Assembly: GCA_032690845.1 (NCBI GenBank)
Contig: CM064423.1
Span: forward strand, 28,418,044 to 28,482,043
Length of the DNA stretch: 64,000 bases
From: Eleusine coracana subsp. coracana
Lineage: Eukaryota > Streptophyta > Magnoliopsida > Poales > Poaceae
Direction of reading: 5' to 3'
The translations under genes and the position numbers were made by a program. Shown here one piece after another: positions 45,302 to 57,444 of the stretch. The notes under the pieces are model-generated. The model made no database searches. It was given only the letters and a program-made list of their open reading frames with translations, and had not been told where the DNA came from. Positions within the stretch are counted from its first letter, which is position 1, and each line of letters opens with the position of its first letter.

Positions 45302-46551
45302 ATGGAGCAACCTACTATCCAATCCTTTTCTGCTCCAAAAGGCAAGTTCTTTGAGTCACCGTCGTCCGTAAACCCAATTTATACATCTGGCTACGAACTT
45401 CACCCTGGCTTTATAGCCTTAATTCAGGAGCAATACTTTTCTGGCTTAGATAGTGAAAACCCATACCATCACCTATGAGAATTCGAGCAACTGTGTTCGT
45501 GCCTTTCTATAAAGGGCATGACACAGGAAACTATAAAGTGGAAATTATTTCCCTTTTCCCTCATGGAGAGGGCGAAACAATGGTACACTCGTACTATCGG
45601 GAGTGTAAATGGTGATTGGGAAGAACTTCAAGACAAATTTTGTCGCGCTTTCTTCCCTATGTCCCGTATTGTCTCCCTTCGTATGGAAATTCTCAGTTTT
45701 TGCCAGAATGAGAAGGAGTCTTTAGGTGCAGCCTGGGCTAGGCTTAATTTGCTATCCAAATCTGGACCCAACCTTGCCATTTCCGACCCGATGTTGCTAC
45801 AACATTTTCGTGAGAGTTTAAACAAGGAAGCTTCCCTATACCTCAACGTTGCCGCCGGAGGATCGTTCATCCACAAGACCGTGGCAGAAGGAAGAGAAAT
45901 CGTAGACGTATTCTAGAAAACACTTCCTTCCTTTCTGATCATGCCCAACCCCTCGAGGAGGAAGCCAAGCCGAGCCATGACAAACCTTTAATAGCCGAAT
46001 CCAAACCCATTCCTTGCATACCCCAAGATTTGACCATTGAGCCCTCACCCGAACCGAGAACACCTAGGGAAGAAGAAATTCAACCCTTAGAATTCCCATT
46101 TTACTTTGAGGAAGAGCTTTTTCAAGATTATGGAAACACCTCAAAGTATTGTTGCCAAAAGAAACCCTCGACTCCCATATCTCCTGAGCCACTTGAAGAG
46201 GCATTCCTCCAAGAGATGATGAAGATGTTAACTTCAATTATGAGCAATGAATGGTTGCGAGAGTTTGAGCTATCCTCTAAAGTAATTCGAATTTTCTATC
46301 TCTCTTCAACCATTCGATGCAACATTAGAGGAGTCACGGTGGAAGTTCTTTATAATCCCACTATTGGTGCCAATATAATTTATAGTGCCTTTGTACTTGA
46401 CATTTTGGGCGATACGCCATTGGCACCGACTAGTAAATCCTTCAAGAGCCCCTTTGGCCATATTTTAGAAGGATGCCGGATTTTGCAAGATGTGCCTGTA
46501 AGGCATGTAAACGTCGAGGCTGTCCTAGACTTCCATGTCTTTCACATTTAG
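45302..46551 (+). pseudogene. Athila gag and protease-like region
   Basis: ATG 45302 starts MEQPTIQSFSAPKGKFFES. Capsid motifs are YHHL-EFEQL, WKLFPFSLMERAKQWYT and FFPMSRIVSLRMEILSF. A TGA at 45476-45478 replaces the Arg of YHHLREFEQL (intact at 63830). The frame ends at a TAG at 45914-45916 and resumes shifted at 46030. The 46030-46551 frame has the DYGNTSKYCCQKKP linker and a protease-like stretch VEVLYNPTIGANIIYSAF, in which the usual Asp-Ser/Thr-Gly box is not present. No classical CCHC knuckle is visible. Confidence 0.8.
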
Positions 46552-49500
46552 GATTTTGATGTCTTAATCAGACATCCCATTGAGAAATTACTCATGGATG
46601 TACTGACGCTTGAAAATCTCGACGTAAAACTTGGGGGGGGGGGGGGTTCTCTCCCAATCTCCCGATCAAGGAACTCCCTACCAGATCCTTCCCTCAAGGA
46701 AGAGCCAATCGAGGAAGTAATGGCTATTCTCCCATTTGATTCTCCTGAACCCCTTCTAGAAAGAGGTGCTAAAGAGTTTATCCAAGAGGAGGATGAGTTT
46801 CAGGAGACAATTGAGCTACCTACTGAAGAACCACCATCACGACCTCCGATTGAGCTTAAGCCCTTCCCTTCTGGCCTATGCTATGCTTTCCTAAATAGCG
46901 ACCTGGAAGCCCCTGTTATCATAAGTGACAGGCTATCCGAGGAAGAAACTGCTGAACTTTTAGCCATCCTAGAAAAACATCGTTCTGTCATAGGCTACTC
47001 AATCCAAGACCTTAAGGGAATTAGTCCCACTCATTGCACCCATCACATTCCCATTGATCCTGATAGCACACCTTCTAGGGAGCCTTAGAGGAGGCTAACT
47101 AATGCAATGAGAGAGGTTGTTAAGAAGGAGGTCTTGAAACTTTTGCATGCTGGGATAATTTATCTCGTTCCTCATCTGTGCAAGTAGTGCCTAAGAAGGG
47201 AGGCATGACGGTCATTAGAAACGATAGAAATGAGTTGATCCCTCAACGCACCATCACGGGATTCAGGATGTACATCGACTATCGGTGGCTCAACAAGGCA
47301 ATGAAAAAGGATCATTTCCCGTTGCCCTTCATTGATGAAATGTTGCAGTGGCTTGCCAATAATTCCTTCTTTTGTTTTCTTGATGGGTACTCTGGTTACC
47401 ATCAAATTCCCATCCATCCCGATGATCAAAGTAAGACTACCTTCACAAGCCCTTACGGAACCTATGCCTATCGGAGAATGTCATTCGGGTTGTGTAATGC
47501 ACCTGCTTTGTTCCAAAGGTGCATGATGTCTATATTCTCTAACATGATCAAAGAAATCATGAAAGTATTCATGGATGATTTCTCTGTTTATGGGAAAACT
47601 TTTGATCATTGTCTTGAGAACCTAGATAGGGTCTTACAAAGATGCTCGGAAAAGGACTTGGTACTTAATTGGGAAAAGTGCCACTTTATGGTCCGAGAGG
47701 GCATCATTTTAGGACATCTTGTGTCCGAGAGGGGTATTGAGGTGGACAGAGCTAAGATTGAGGTCATAGAAAGGCTTCCACCTCTGATTAATGTTAAGGG
47801 GATCTGTAGTTTCTTAGGACATGTGAGGTTTTATCGGCGTTTTATCAAGGACTTTTCCCAGATTGTCTGGCCCCTCACTAGTCTTTTGGCTAAGGATGCT
47901 CCCTTTGATTTTGATGATGAGTGCCTACATTCTTTTAATATCTTTAAGAAAGCACTTATCTGAGCTCCAATCATCCAACCCTCAATTGGACGCTGCCTTT
48001 CGAAATCATGTGTGATGCTAGTGACTATGCTGTTGGGGTTGTTCTTGGCCAAACCAAAGATAAGAAGCATCATGCCATAGCCTACGCTAGCAAGACCTTG
48101 ACAGGAGCACAACTTAATTATGCCACTACAGAAAAATAGCTCCTTGTCGTTGTTTTTGCTATTGATAAGTTTAGGTCATACTTAGTAGGAGGCAAGGTTA
48201 TCGTTCACACTGATCATGCTGCTTTAAAATACCTTCTCACTAAGAAAGATGTTAAACCAAGAATAATTAGATGGATTCTTCTACTCCAAGAATTTGACCT
48301 TGAAATTAGAGATAAGAAAGGAGTAGAGAATTCTATTGCGGATCATTTGTCGCGTATGCAAGTGATTAACATGCAGGAAATTCTGATAAATGACTTCCTC
48401 CGCGATGACATGCTACTGCAAGTGACGGATTCCAACCCCTGGTATGCAGACATTGTGAATTTCATTGTTATAGGGTATGTACCTCCAGGGGAGAACAAGA
48501 AGAAGCTCATCTATGAGAGTTGACGTCACATGTAGGATGACCCGTACCTCTACAGAGTATGTGCTGACAGGTTGCTAAGAAGATGTGTCCCAAGAATCGA
48601 AGGCACCCAGATAATCGAGAAATGCCATGCATCTCCATATGGAGGCCACTTTGGTGTATTTCGCACCCAAGCAAAAATCTGGCAGAGTGGATTCTTCTGA
48701 CCAACAATGCATGAAGACACAAAAGAATTCATCTGAAGATGTCGGAATTGCCAGAAGCATGGAAGGATTACTGCTCACAACACAATGCCCCTAACATACA
48801 ACCTTCAAGTGGAATTATTTGATGTATGGGGCATTGACTTCATGGGACCATTTCCAAAGTCCTATGATTGCGAGTACATCTTGGTAGTCGTTGAGTATGT
48901 ATCCAAGTGGGTATAAGCAATGCCATGCAGAGTTGCCGACTCCAAGCATGCCCGGAGAATGTTCCACGAGATCATCTTTCCTCGTTTTGGAACACCACGA
49001 ATGGTGATGAGAGACAGAGGGTCTCATTTCATTGATAAGACCTTCTAGAACTTATTAAGAGAGCTTGGAAAGACCGTGAATGAGATGGAGAGTGGATGGA
49101 AGATGAAGCTACCAGATGCACTTTGGGCATACAGGACAGCATACAAAACACCGATTGGAATGTCTCCCTTCCAGCTCGTATATGGAAAAACATGTCATCT
49201 ACCAGTCGAGCTAGAACATAGAGCACATTGGGCCATCCGAAAATGGAACATGAACTTTAGGGAGGCCGGGAGACATAGAAAAATGCACCTACCCGAGATA
49301 GAGGAATGGAGAGAGAAGGCTTACCATAGTGCCAAGATCTACAAGGATAGAACCAAAAGATGGCATGACCGAAGGATCAAGCCTAAGGAGTTCAAGCCAG
49401 GTGACAAGGTGTTGCTCTTCAACCCCAGAGTCAAGTTGTTCAGCCACGGGAAGCTTCGGAGTAAAGCGAAGGACCATTCACTGTCATTAATGTTGCATCG

Positions 49501-49640
49501 CATAGAGCAATCACACTCCAAGATGACAGAGGGAATTAGTTTAAGGTAAATGGTCATCGTTTAAAAGTCTTCCTAGAGCCAGATGACAACCAAGGTAAGG
49601 AGGTAGATGTGATCAATTTAATTGATTTCAATGCAACACC
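46552..49640 (+). pseudogene. Athila pol: RT, RNase H, integrase, heavily mutated
   Basis: 46594-47088 is the acidic pre-RT region, with a 14-base G run at 46633-46646. RT (47178-47963) has MYIDYRWLNKAMKKDHFPLP, FCFLDGYSGYHQIPIHPDDQ and VFMDDFSVYGK with both catalytic Asp residues. RNase H (about 47990-48360) has [14 protein letters not shown] and [10 protein letters not shown] in broken frames. Integrase (48500-49490) has CQKHG, VWGIDFMGPFPKS (first catalytic Asp) and GSHFIDKTF. Directly after LLRELG the text jumps to [20 protein letters not shown], deleting the stretch with the catalytic Glu that the copy at 60180-60250 retains (GQAETSNK). The C-terminus has [17 protein letters not shown]. 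Many in-frame stops occur. Confidence 0.85.
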
Positions 49641-51122
49641 CTAGCATTCCACTTTGTATTTCTTTTTCATTTGAATAAATTTAGACTCCCCGGTCCTAGA
49701 CCCGGCAGAGTCCTTTTTGTTTCCAAAATATTTTGTTTGTTTTGAATAAAAAGCAACCAGGTACAAGAACAAGTGTGGGGGAGGCTTCTCGGGCTTTTCG
49801 ATGCGCAAACAAAAGAGGTCAACATCTTGAGAAAGAGTGTGGCGTCCAGGCACATCCTAGCTTCCACCCTCTTCACTACGACGGTTTGCGCAATCAATCC
49901 CTTCACCTCCTTGTTTTGCGAGTTAAAATTATTTTCTCTTGAATCAATTATAAAAATTTAACTCAAAAACTAAAATGAACCTTGTGGAAGCCTCAGTTTA
50001 TTTCATGCTTCTATTTGGTTGGCTTGCATGCTCCTTAGTCCTTGTTCATAGACTTGTTGCTTGTGAACTGTATCTTTAGAAAAGCATGTCACCTAGGTAG
50101 TTGATGCATGAGATTTGGTTTGACAAAATGAATCTTTCTCTTATGCTTGATGTGCTTGGGAATTTTTCTTACAAAAATTAAAATCAATAGCTTGACTCCT
50201 CAATGATTATATCTTCCTACCAAAGCCATATGATGAACTTATTGAAAACCTTATGCATATGCTACTTGTTGTCTTGTTGAACTTTGTCAAATTGTTGTGA
50301 CCCTTGTGAGTTACTTTTTACGACTTTTTGATCAAGATTACGTGCACACCACTTTGCTAATACTTCTTTACTAGAAGTAAGCACCACCATATCCATCATC
50401 CATGTGCTAAATCTTCTACAATAGAAGATAGCGTTTCCATGTCATTATCCATCCATTAAATAAAGTACTCTATCATATTCCTATGAACTCCCTCTCCGAA
50501 TATCCTTGTAAAAGAGACATGGGCTATTCATGATTAAAAAAAATAGTGAAAAAAGAAAAAAAAGAGACAGAGAAAGAATTAGCCCAGGTTCTCAAATGTC
50601 TATCCAATAGAAGGGAGGGAGCATCTTAAAAAAGGGAGTATTCACATTCAGTCATTTTCCATCCACATATCCACATGTGCACATGCTTGATCAAAAGTTC
50701 ATGAATTGTTGTCCATGGATCCGGTTTTTGACTTAGTGATATATGAGACACAAGTATGCCTCTCTTTTACCCCTACCTTGAGCTCCACATAAAGCCATAT
50801 TTAGAAGTAGGACGAAAAGAGGCAACGTCAAATGCCCTGATGAGGAACCTTACACATCGAGCGATTTGAGAGAATCATTTGAGGAGTACAGCAATCATTT
50901 CTTTTAAAAATCTTTTGAAAAATCCAAGCTACACAGGAGAACGAGTGAATATGATTGGAGTCAAGACCGTTCTATTCCTCAACCACCCAAGGTAACATTA
51001 TAGATACTTCAAAAGTTTATGGGTACATGTATGACATCGGATAATTTGCATGCTAGCATCACACCAAGTGAAGTTATGATCCACCTTAATCTTCAACCTT
51101 TACTCGAGGACGAGCAAAGGCT
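49641..51122 (+). other. Non-coding 3' region of the Athila element
   Basis: No credible ORF. An A-rich run lies at 50540-50570. The end has the CTCGAGGACGAGCAAAGGCTAAGTG string that precedes the purine tract and recurs inverted near 58160. Confidence 0.7.
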
Positions 51123-51137
51123 AAGTGTGGGGGAGTT
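51123..51137 (+). other. Polypurine tract
   Basis: AAGTGTGGGGGAGTT lies directly upstream of the TGTTGACGG LTR start. Confidence 0.8.
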
Positions 51138-52391
51138 TGTTGACGGTCCTTAAATGCTAAATCTGACCATCAAATTCTTTCATAAATAACATAAAAGGAA
51201 TAACCAACATAGTGATAGGAGTTTATTACTAAAAATTTCCACAAGTGTTGGTGAATATTTGTATGCAGATGATTTATTAACAAATTCAAGGAAATATCAG
51301 AGTTACAAGAGGAGAAATAATAATAGCCCATAAATATGAAGTAAGAACTGGTCAAATAATATATTAGACCTTACCATGTTCAAGCTCTCGTCGAGCCAAT
51401 CGAAACACATATATAACTTGCCTAAACCGTACTTCGGATGTGAGAGTTATGAAGCACAGAAGATCAGGTGTTTGGGCTGAACTACCACTGATGTCAGCAT
51501 GATATCAGCACGCGCGGGACGGGAAGAGAATTACGGTTCAGGTTGCTTGGCTGAGTGGGGAATCCCACTACTTGGCCCATAAGGATGAGGAATTGTCCAA
51601 GGAATATTTCCTTATTCTTAGGAAGCTTCACCACTCCCCCAAGTCACCTCCCACTATAAATAGAGTCTCTCTCCCTCTCATTCTACAACACAAGAAGAAG
51701 AGAATTTAGAGCTCCACTCAAAAGACTTTAGCACTGCCAAAGTGCTTAGAAAATAGGAAGAGAGTGAGGGAGAATTAGGAGGAGGTCCGGGCTTGTCGGG
51801 ACCTTCTCCACGCTTGTACCTCGACGGATGCTTTCCTTTCTTAGTAAGTATTTGTGATCTTCCTTTGGTATTAAGTTTCCTTTTTAAGTAAGTTCTTTCC
51901 TTAGTTGCTTATGGGATCATCGCTCTATTTAGCTAGAGTATCATAGTCTTCTATAAGCGTGACGTCGAGACTTTGATAGTAATTAATAGCGTAGACGTGG
52001 TGTCTAGGCTAGAGGTTACCTTTGTTTGCCGTGTTCCCCACGGTTTGTAGAGGTAGTCGGTAGGTGCTGACAGCCCTATCCGGCCTTAGTAATCCTCCAC
52101 GTTCGGGTACGTCGTAGAGCTGTTGGCCGGAGCCGCCTGTGGATGCAGGGGTAAGCCGGTGCCTGAAGTAAGCAATTATAGACTGAACATATCTTATTTT
52201 AGGATGATTTATCATAGGAATCCTCTTTACCCTCTGCCTACCATATTCTTATTGTCCTTGGACGGATTAAGATAGAAGATTAGACACACACGTTCACTGT
52301 GAATTTGATACCTTGGAATACTCTTAGGTGAAGTGCTACAATGGTATTCGTGCGCTTGCGGATTTATCTGTGATCGTAAGAAATACCAACA
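51138..52391 (+). repeat. Athila 3' LTR (1254 bp)
   Basis: It starts TGTTGACGGTCC and ends AAATACCAACA, followed by the GTCTA duplication. A TATA-like CACTATAAATAGAG lies near 51652. It matches the 5' LTR closely except for the 107-bp segment that copy lacks. Confidence 0.92.
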
Positions 52392-53466
52392 GTCTATACG
52401 AGAAAAACAATACTTCCGTTCAATACAATTCGGCGCATCGCCAAACCTTTTCTCGACGACATCCTCGTCTCGCATGGGTTGCATCGGCTCCGATCTCGGC
52501 GAGAGACTTGGATTAGTCAACCTCGGTAATTCTATTGACTTCAACTAGTACTTTCTTATTGATTTGATATTCTAGTTGTTATCTTTAGAATTGCTAGTTA
52601 TCTGGTAATTAGATCTTATTTACGTTCATACTATCGACTTTAGGTTGCAATACTGTCTCAGTTAGGTCCGATCTATTGTACTCTCTGGTAGGTTTTATGA
52701 GTTTGACTTAGATTTGTTATTTGAGTCACTTTATCTATTTTACCTGCAATTGGAGCGTATTTTGTTCTATCTACTTCGTTTGTGCACTGTCTCGATTAAG
52801 TTCGATCTGCTCGGGCCAGCGAGGCTACATCAATTCTGATCTCTTGCTGAGTTGATAGGATTAGGTACGATCCGATCATGGGTAGAGTCGATATAGTTCT
52901 GTTGGGGCATTTAGCCGATAGGTTATCACGGTTCAATTGACTTCTAAGTGTTTTATTTATTTATTGCTGTATTTTATAATTCGATTGCCCCCTTTATTTA
53001 ATAAGATCAGATCTGTGATTTTGAGGCATATTTGCAATACCAGCTACCAGATCTATCGACTATTGCTATCGATGGGTAGAGTTCTGTGCATGATTACGGT
53101 ATTTCTATTGACTCTGGCCCATCAACATTGCATTATCGACAGAGCAAGTTTTTGTGTGTTCGTCGTAGATCTATCGACTCTGCCCTACTAATTTGTTCTT
53201 ATCGGCGCTCTCTATGCAATATTTAGTACTCGTTCATTAAGCTGCCAATAAGCCGATATAAATCAGCTGATTAGTTTATTTTATTAATATCACTTAAAGC
53301 TTAGAGCCATCGGATGGTCCTAGACCGATGACCCGTGGAATTTAATCGTTTGTTTCTTTGCCGGTTTGCAGGGAAAATCGACTGGCACATCCTGGTTTCC
53401 TTGTGTTGAGCCTGCACTGGAGCTAAGCAGATATCCCAGGTCACGCGTGTGATTTTCGCGTCAACA

Positions 53467-54172
53467 CTTCCACTCTTGATTTGTGTTGGGACTGAGAGAA
53501 GATTGAAGTGCTTCTTCACCACCAAGCTTTCATCCTCTTGAGCACTTGGTTCATCCTCATCGCCGATAACTCTTATGTTTATTACTCTTGGGGACTCATC
53601 TCCTAGACGGTTAGAGGTGCCAGTTGAGCTCCCATCATGTGTGGTGACATCTTAGGAAGTTTGTATTGACCCCTCCTTTGTGGAGTTGCTAGTGGAAAAC
53701 CAAGTTTGATCTTAGTGGTCACTTGGAGAGGTTAAGGGTTGAAAGAGACCCGATTCTTTGTGGATCCCTCAACGGAGACGTAGCCTTCTTTGTGGAGCTG
53801 AACTTCGATGAAAAATCTCATGTCTCCTTTGTGCCTTATTACTTGTTCTTCATTTACTCGTTCTTGTTCATTAACTTGCTTGTTAGGGTTAGCTTCGTAT
53901 TTCTTAAGCTATCTTGTGTAGGTAGCACGTTAGATTTTTTTTTCCTTGCTTCTAGGGCTTCCTCTAGCTTGCATTTACTTGTTCCTAACTTGTCTTGCAC
54001 TAGATTTAAGTTTTAGTCGGCCGATCTACTTTTCTATCTCGTGCCATCGGACAAGTACGTGGACTTTCCTCATAATCGTCGGACAAGTCCGACAATGCAT
54101 AATTAACTTTTATTATTAAGTCAATTTTAGGAATTATCGCCTATTCACCCCCCCCCCCTCCTGGCACTTTCA
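53467..54172 (+). repeat. SIRE-type copia 5' LTR, 3' part only
   Basis: It ends CTGGCACTTTCA directly before the PBS. Internal strings CTCCTAGACGGTTAGAGGTG and CCCTCAACGGAGACGTAGCC are typical of grass SIRE/Opie-type LTR ends. The 5' part is missing because the Tat-type LTR end abuts at 53466. A C run of 11 lies at 54148-54158. Confidence 0.7.
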
Positions 54173-54174
54173 AT

Positions 54175-54189
54175 TGGTATCAGAGTGGG
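54175..54189 (+). other. Primer-binding site, tRNA-iMet type (copia)
   Basis: TGGTATCAGAGTGGG matches the iMet PBS and lies two bases after the LTR end. Confidence 0.85.
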
Positions 54190-54217
54190 TTCTTCTTGAA
54201 GGCTTAACCGCTTGAAG

Positions 54218-55898
54218 ATGAAGATGACAAAACAAATGGGAAAACCCGGAGACAATGATGCGGAGGGAACTTCCACTCCTAATGGAAATGATGGTGAATT
54301 GGGTGGTATGTACAACAAAATGCCATTCAATTATGGCGAGCTCAAAAATGAGTATGTTGGTAGTGGCTCCGGAAAGCTACCACATTTTAATGGAACATTC
54401 TATGACAATTGGAAATATAAAATGGAACTATATTTAGGGTCTATGGGAAGACCAATCTTATTGTAAAGCAAGGATTTGAGCTAGAAAATGAAGAAAATCG
54501 AACCACCAGTGATGAGATCAAGCTTATTCACAATGATTATGCCGCATCCGCTATTGTTTCCGCCCTATCACCAAAGGAGTATGAAAAGTTGATAGGAATT
54601 AAGAAGGCTCATGACATTTGGAAAAAGCTCGAAGTTATCTATGAAGGGACCGAGGGTGTTAGAGAAGCAAGGGAAGACATCCTAAGAGGAAAATATAACT
54701 TGTTCAGGTCGGTGAAGGGCCACAAGAAGTTCATGATAGACTCATGGAAATTGTGAACAAGAGAAGAGCTCTAGGGATCAAGCTTGACTCCATAGAAGTC
54801 AACAAGAGGTTGCTTCTTGCCTTGCATCCATCGAATCAAAATTCTTGTAACTTTGTAAGAGAAAAGGAAAATTTCAAAAACTTTAGCATAGATGAAGTGC
54901 TTGGGACACTACTCACTTACAAAGAGAGAGATGAAGAAGAAAAAAGAGTGAACACCTTGTTGGGACAAGATGAAGAAGAGAAGAATGAAATTGCTCTCAA
55001 GGCCACTCATGGGACTAGTGAAAAGAAAGACAAGATAAAAAGAAGAAAGTGGTTGATTCTAGTGATGATGAAATGGCTCTACTAGTAAGAAGATTCAAGT
55101 CATTTCTTAAGAAATATTGCTACAAGAAGAAAAGCTATGACAAGGGCAAAGCAGAAAGTCAATAAGAACATGTTATGAGTGTGGTGATGAAGGACATTTT
55201 ATTGCGGAATATCCAAAAAAGAAGAACAAGGATGAAAGAAAAAAAAAGACAAGAACCACAAGAAAGACAAGAAATACAAGAAGCATAGAAGAGGTGAAGC
55301 TCACATTGGTCAAGAATGGAATTCTAATGATTCATCCTCTTCATCATCTTCCTCCTCCGAATCCGACTCAGATGAGGGAGGCATTGCTACAATTGCCATT
55401 GGCGTCACTCCCACCAACACTTCTCTATTTGGGAGCTTTAGTGATGATGATGATGACAACATTCACAAGTGCTTCATGGCAAGAGGATCAAAGGTATCAA
55501 AATCTAAACATAAGTGTTCCTCTTATGCTAGTAGTAGTGATGATGATGATGCTAATGCTTCACTACCCAAAATGCTTGAATTTATGGAATTACTTGAAAA
55601 GAAAAAGGAAGAAAATGATAGGCAATAGAAGCTTCTTGAAAAATAAGAGGACTTGCTTATTCTTGAAAAGAAAAGAAACCTTGAGCTAGAGAAGCTCCTA
55701 GAAGATGAGAGAAAGAAAAATGATGATTTAACAAAGTCTCTCACTAGAATTGGAAACTCTTGTGAAAGTCTTAAGAGCACAAAAGATGCTCTCCTAGAGA
55801 AGTATGAGGTCTTGGAAATGACTCATAAGTCTCCAGAAGTTCAATTTGAAATGCTCTCAACCTTCACATCTTCCACAAATAATTCTTCTTGTGCCTCA
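54218..55898 (+). pseudogene. SIRE-type copia gag, first part, frameshifted
   Basis: From ATG 54218 the N-terminus runs to LPHFNGTFYDNWKYKMELYL, the start of the copia UBN2-type gag domain. The frame is lost near 54440. The rest of the domain is in other frames: WKKLEVIYEGTEGVREARED at about 54630 and RRALGIKLDSIEVNKRLLLA at 54765. A knuckle CYECGDEGHFIAEYP near 55175 has lost its last Cys to Tyr. A long Lys/Glu coiled segment (55653-55898) includes LEKLLEDERKKNDDLTKSL. It is interrupted at CCTCA (55894-55898) by the solo LTR and resumes at 57445. Confidence 0.8.
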
Positions 55899-57444
55899 TA
55901 TTGACATTTCTTAACGTTGTCAGTAAGTTTCCTTAGCAACAAAGCTAGAAATATTTATTGGTAATCTTTAACGAATGCAGAGAGTCCGTAAGCGCATGGA
56001 GAATACCGTTGTAGCATTTCACCCAGAAGTATTCAGGGTATCATATTTGTTTTATCTCAAAGGAAGGCATATGATTGATCAGAGTAATTAGCATATTCTA
56101 GATATTTGCACATTGGATTATGAGACAAAGTCCACACAGGGGTATGGATAGAGAATAATATGGTAGTGGACACACAGATAGCATACTCAAGTTAGATAAA
56201 TATTAGTCTAGTGGAGAAGGACAAAGAAAGTGCTAAGTTCCTATGTTGCTTTTATTTAGTTACATAGTCTACATTATATACTGTTATATAGATACAATGA
56301 CAATGCAAGACAATCAGATCATCACACCCTGGGCATCCGATTTTCCCCTGCATCCACAGTATAATTCCAGCCAAGAGCCTATTGCATAGCCGAACGTGGG
56401 GGTTTCAAAGTACAGATAGGGCTGTCACCACCTACTGCCTACCCCTAGCAATCCATGGGCTACACGACAAATAATGCATTCTATTGATCTAAGCACCATG
56501 CATACATCTATAGAACAATTATCCCTTAAGCGATGGATCAGAAAAGGAGTAATCGCACTTAAGTGAATACTAAGCACATGAAAATGATCTAAGTCACACA
56601 TTAGTCATGCATCATTATAACGACATAAATAAAGACTATAGTAAGGGTTATGTCTAACATGGTAATATAGTATGACTACATTACTAATATGCAAGCATAA
56701 TAACCATATACATGAATGGATCATATAATCAAACAAGAAACACATGACCCAAACATAACTATATAGAAAGAATAAATATATTAAATAGAATAAAGTCTGA
56801 CAAAAGGAGAAAGATACAAGAGCCATACCACAACTCCAAAGAAGACTTGGGAACTGAAGAAGACTCTATTCTAAGCCTAACTCCACTAAAACTAAAGGGA
56901 ATCATGAAATAGTAAAGAGAGTAATGCTTCTTGGTGTGTGTTGAGGAGTGAGCCACACCCTTCCTTTTATAGCTGTCCAAAGGCAGTTCTGAGGTTGGTA
57001 ACTCCCCCCCCCCCCTAAGGGGGGCAACTGTCTTTGGGAAGTCGGTGGGGGAACCGCCATAGGAAGATGGGCCCCAGTGGGCCCCCTCCCTGTTCGGTCG
57101 AATAGGGGGTGGGCCCATAGGGGTCCTGCCGCCTCTGGCACACAAGTGGGTGGCCCCCTTTGCTTCTCTATGGCTTAGGTCTTCTGTATGTCGGTTTGGT
57201 AGTGTAGGTGGGCCAGTTGATCTGTGGGAATCCCTGTTGGCGAACTCCGATTGGTCGACGTTGTGTTTCTTCACCACATGGGTGTGTTTTCTCCTCTCTT
57301 TTGATATTTCTCCTGCATGTTTGTGATTCTCCAAGTTATAGTGGATATTTATTATTTCTAACAAACATGCATGGTGGAATATACAATCCTCATTTATTTT
57401 GAGTAATGTTGATGGTCGGAATTGGTATTTAACGACCGTCAACA
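55899..57444 (-). repeat. Solo Athila-type LTR (1546 bp) in copia gag
   Basis: The plus-strand ends are TATTGACATTTC and GACCGTCAACA (TG decayed to TA). It is flanked by CCTCA (55894-55898) and CCTCC (57445-57449), an imperfect duplication. It belongs to the TGTTGACGGTC family of 44053 and 58137. The minus strand has a TATA-like GCTATAAAAGGAAGG near 56972. No PBS, purine tract or internal sequence adjoins it. A C run of 12 lies at 57004-57015. Confidence 0.8.

Larger units (their letters stand above)
44053..52391 (+). mobile_element. Full-length Athila-type Ty3/gypsy element with GTCTA target duplication
   Basis: 5' LTR 44053-45195, PBS 45205-45222, gag, protease-like region, RT, RNase H, integrase, 1.5-kb 3' region, purine tract 51123-51137 and 3' LTR 51138-52391. 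GTCTA flanks both ends (44048-44052 and 52392-52396). All coding parts are broken, so it is complete in layout but inactive. Confidence 0.92.
43816..53466 (+). repeat. Tat-type LTR (about 1.3 kb) split by the Athila element 44053-52391
   Basis: The left piece 43816-44052 starts TGTTGGCACCAAAATTTGG; the right piece 52397-53466 ends TTTTCGCGTCAACA. The halves join at the GTCTA target duplication. A TATA-like GGCTACAAATATG (44029-44041) and an upstream purine tract favour plus orientation, making it a 3' LTR. No PBS follows either end. The right end abuts copia LTR sequence at 53467. The opposite orientation (5' LTR of the minus Tat element) is less likely but not excluded. Confidence 0.6.

Noticed and set aside
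52901..53466. Separate solo LTR starting TGTTGGGGC
   Set aside because: The flanks AGTTC and CTTCC do not match, and the sequence continues the split Tat-type LTR that begins at 43816.
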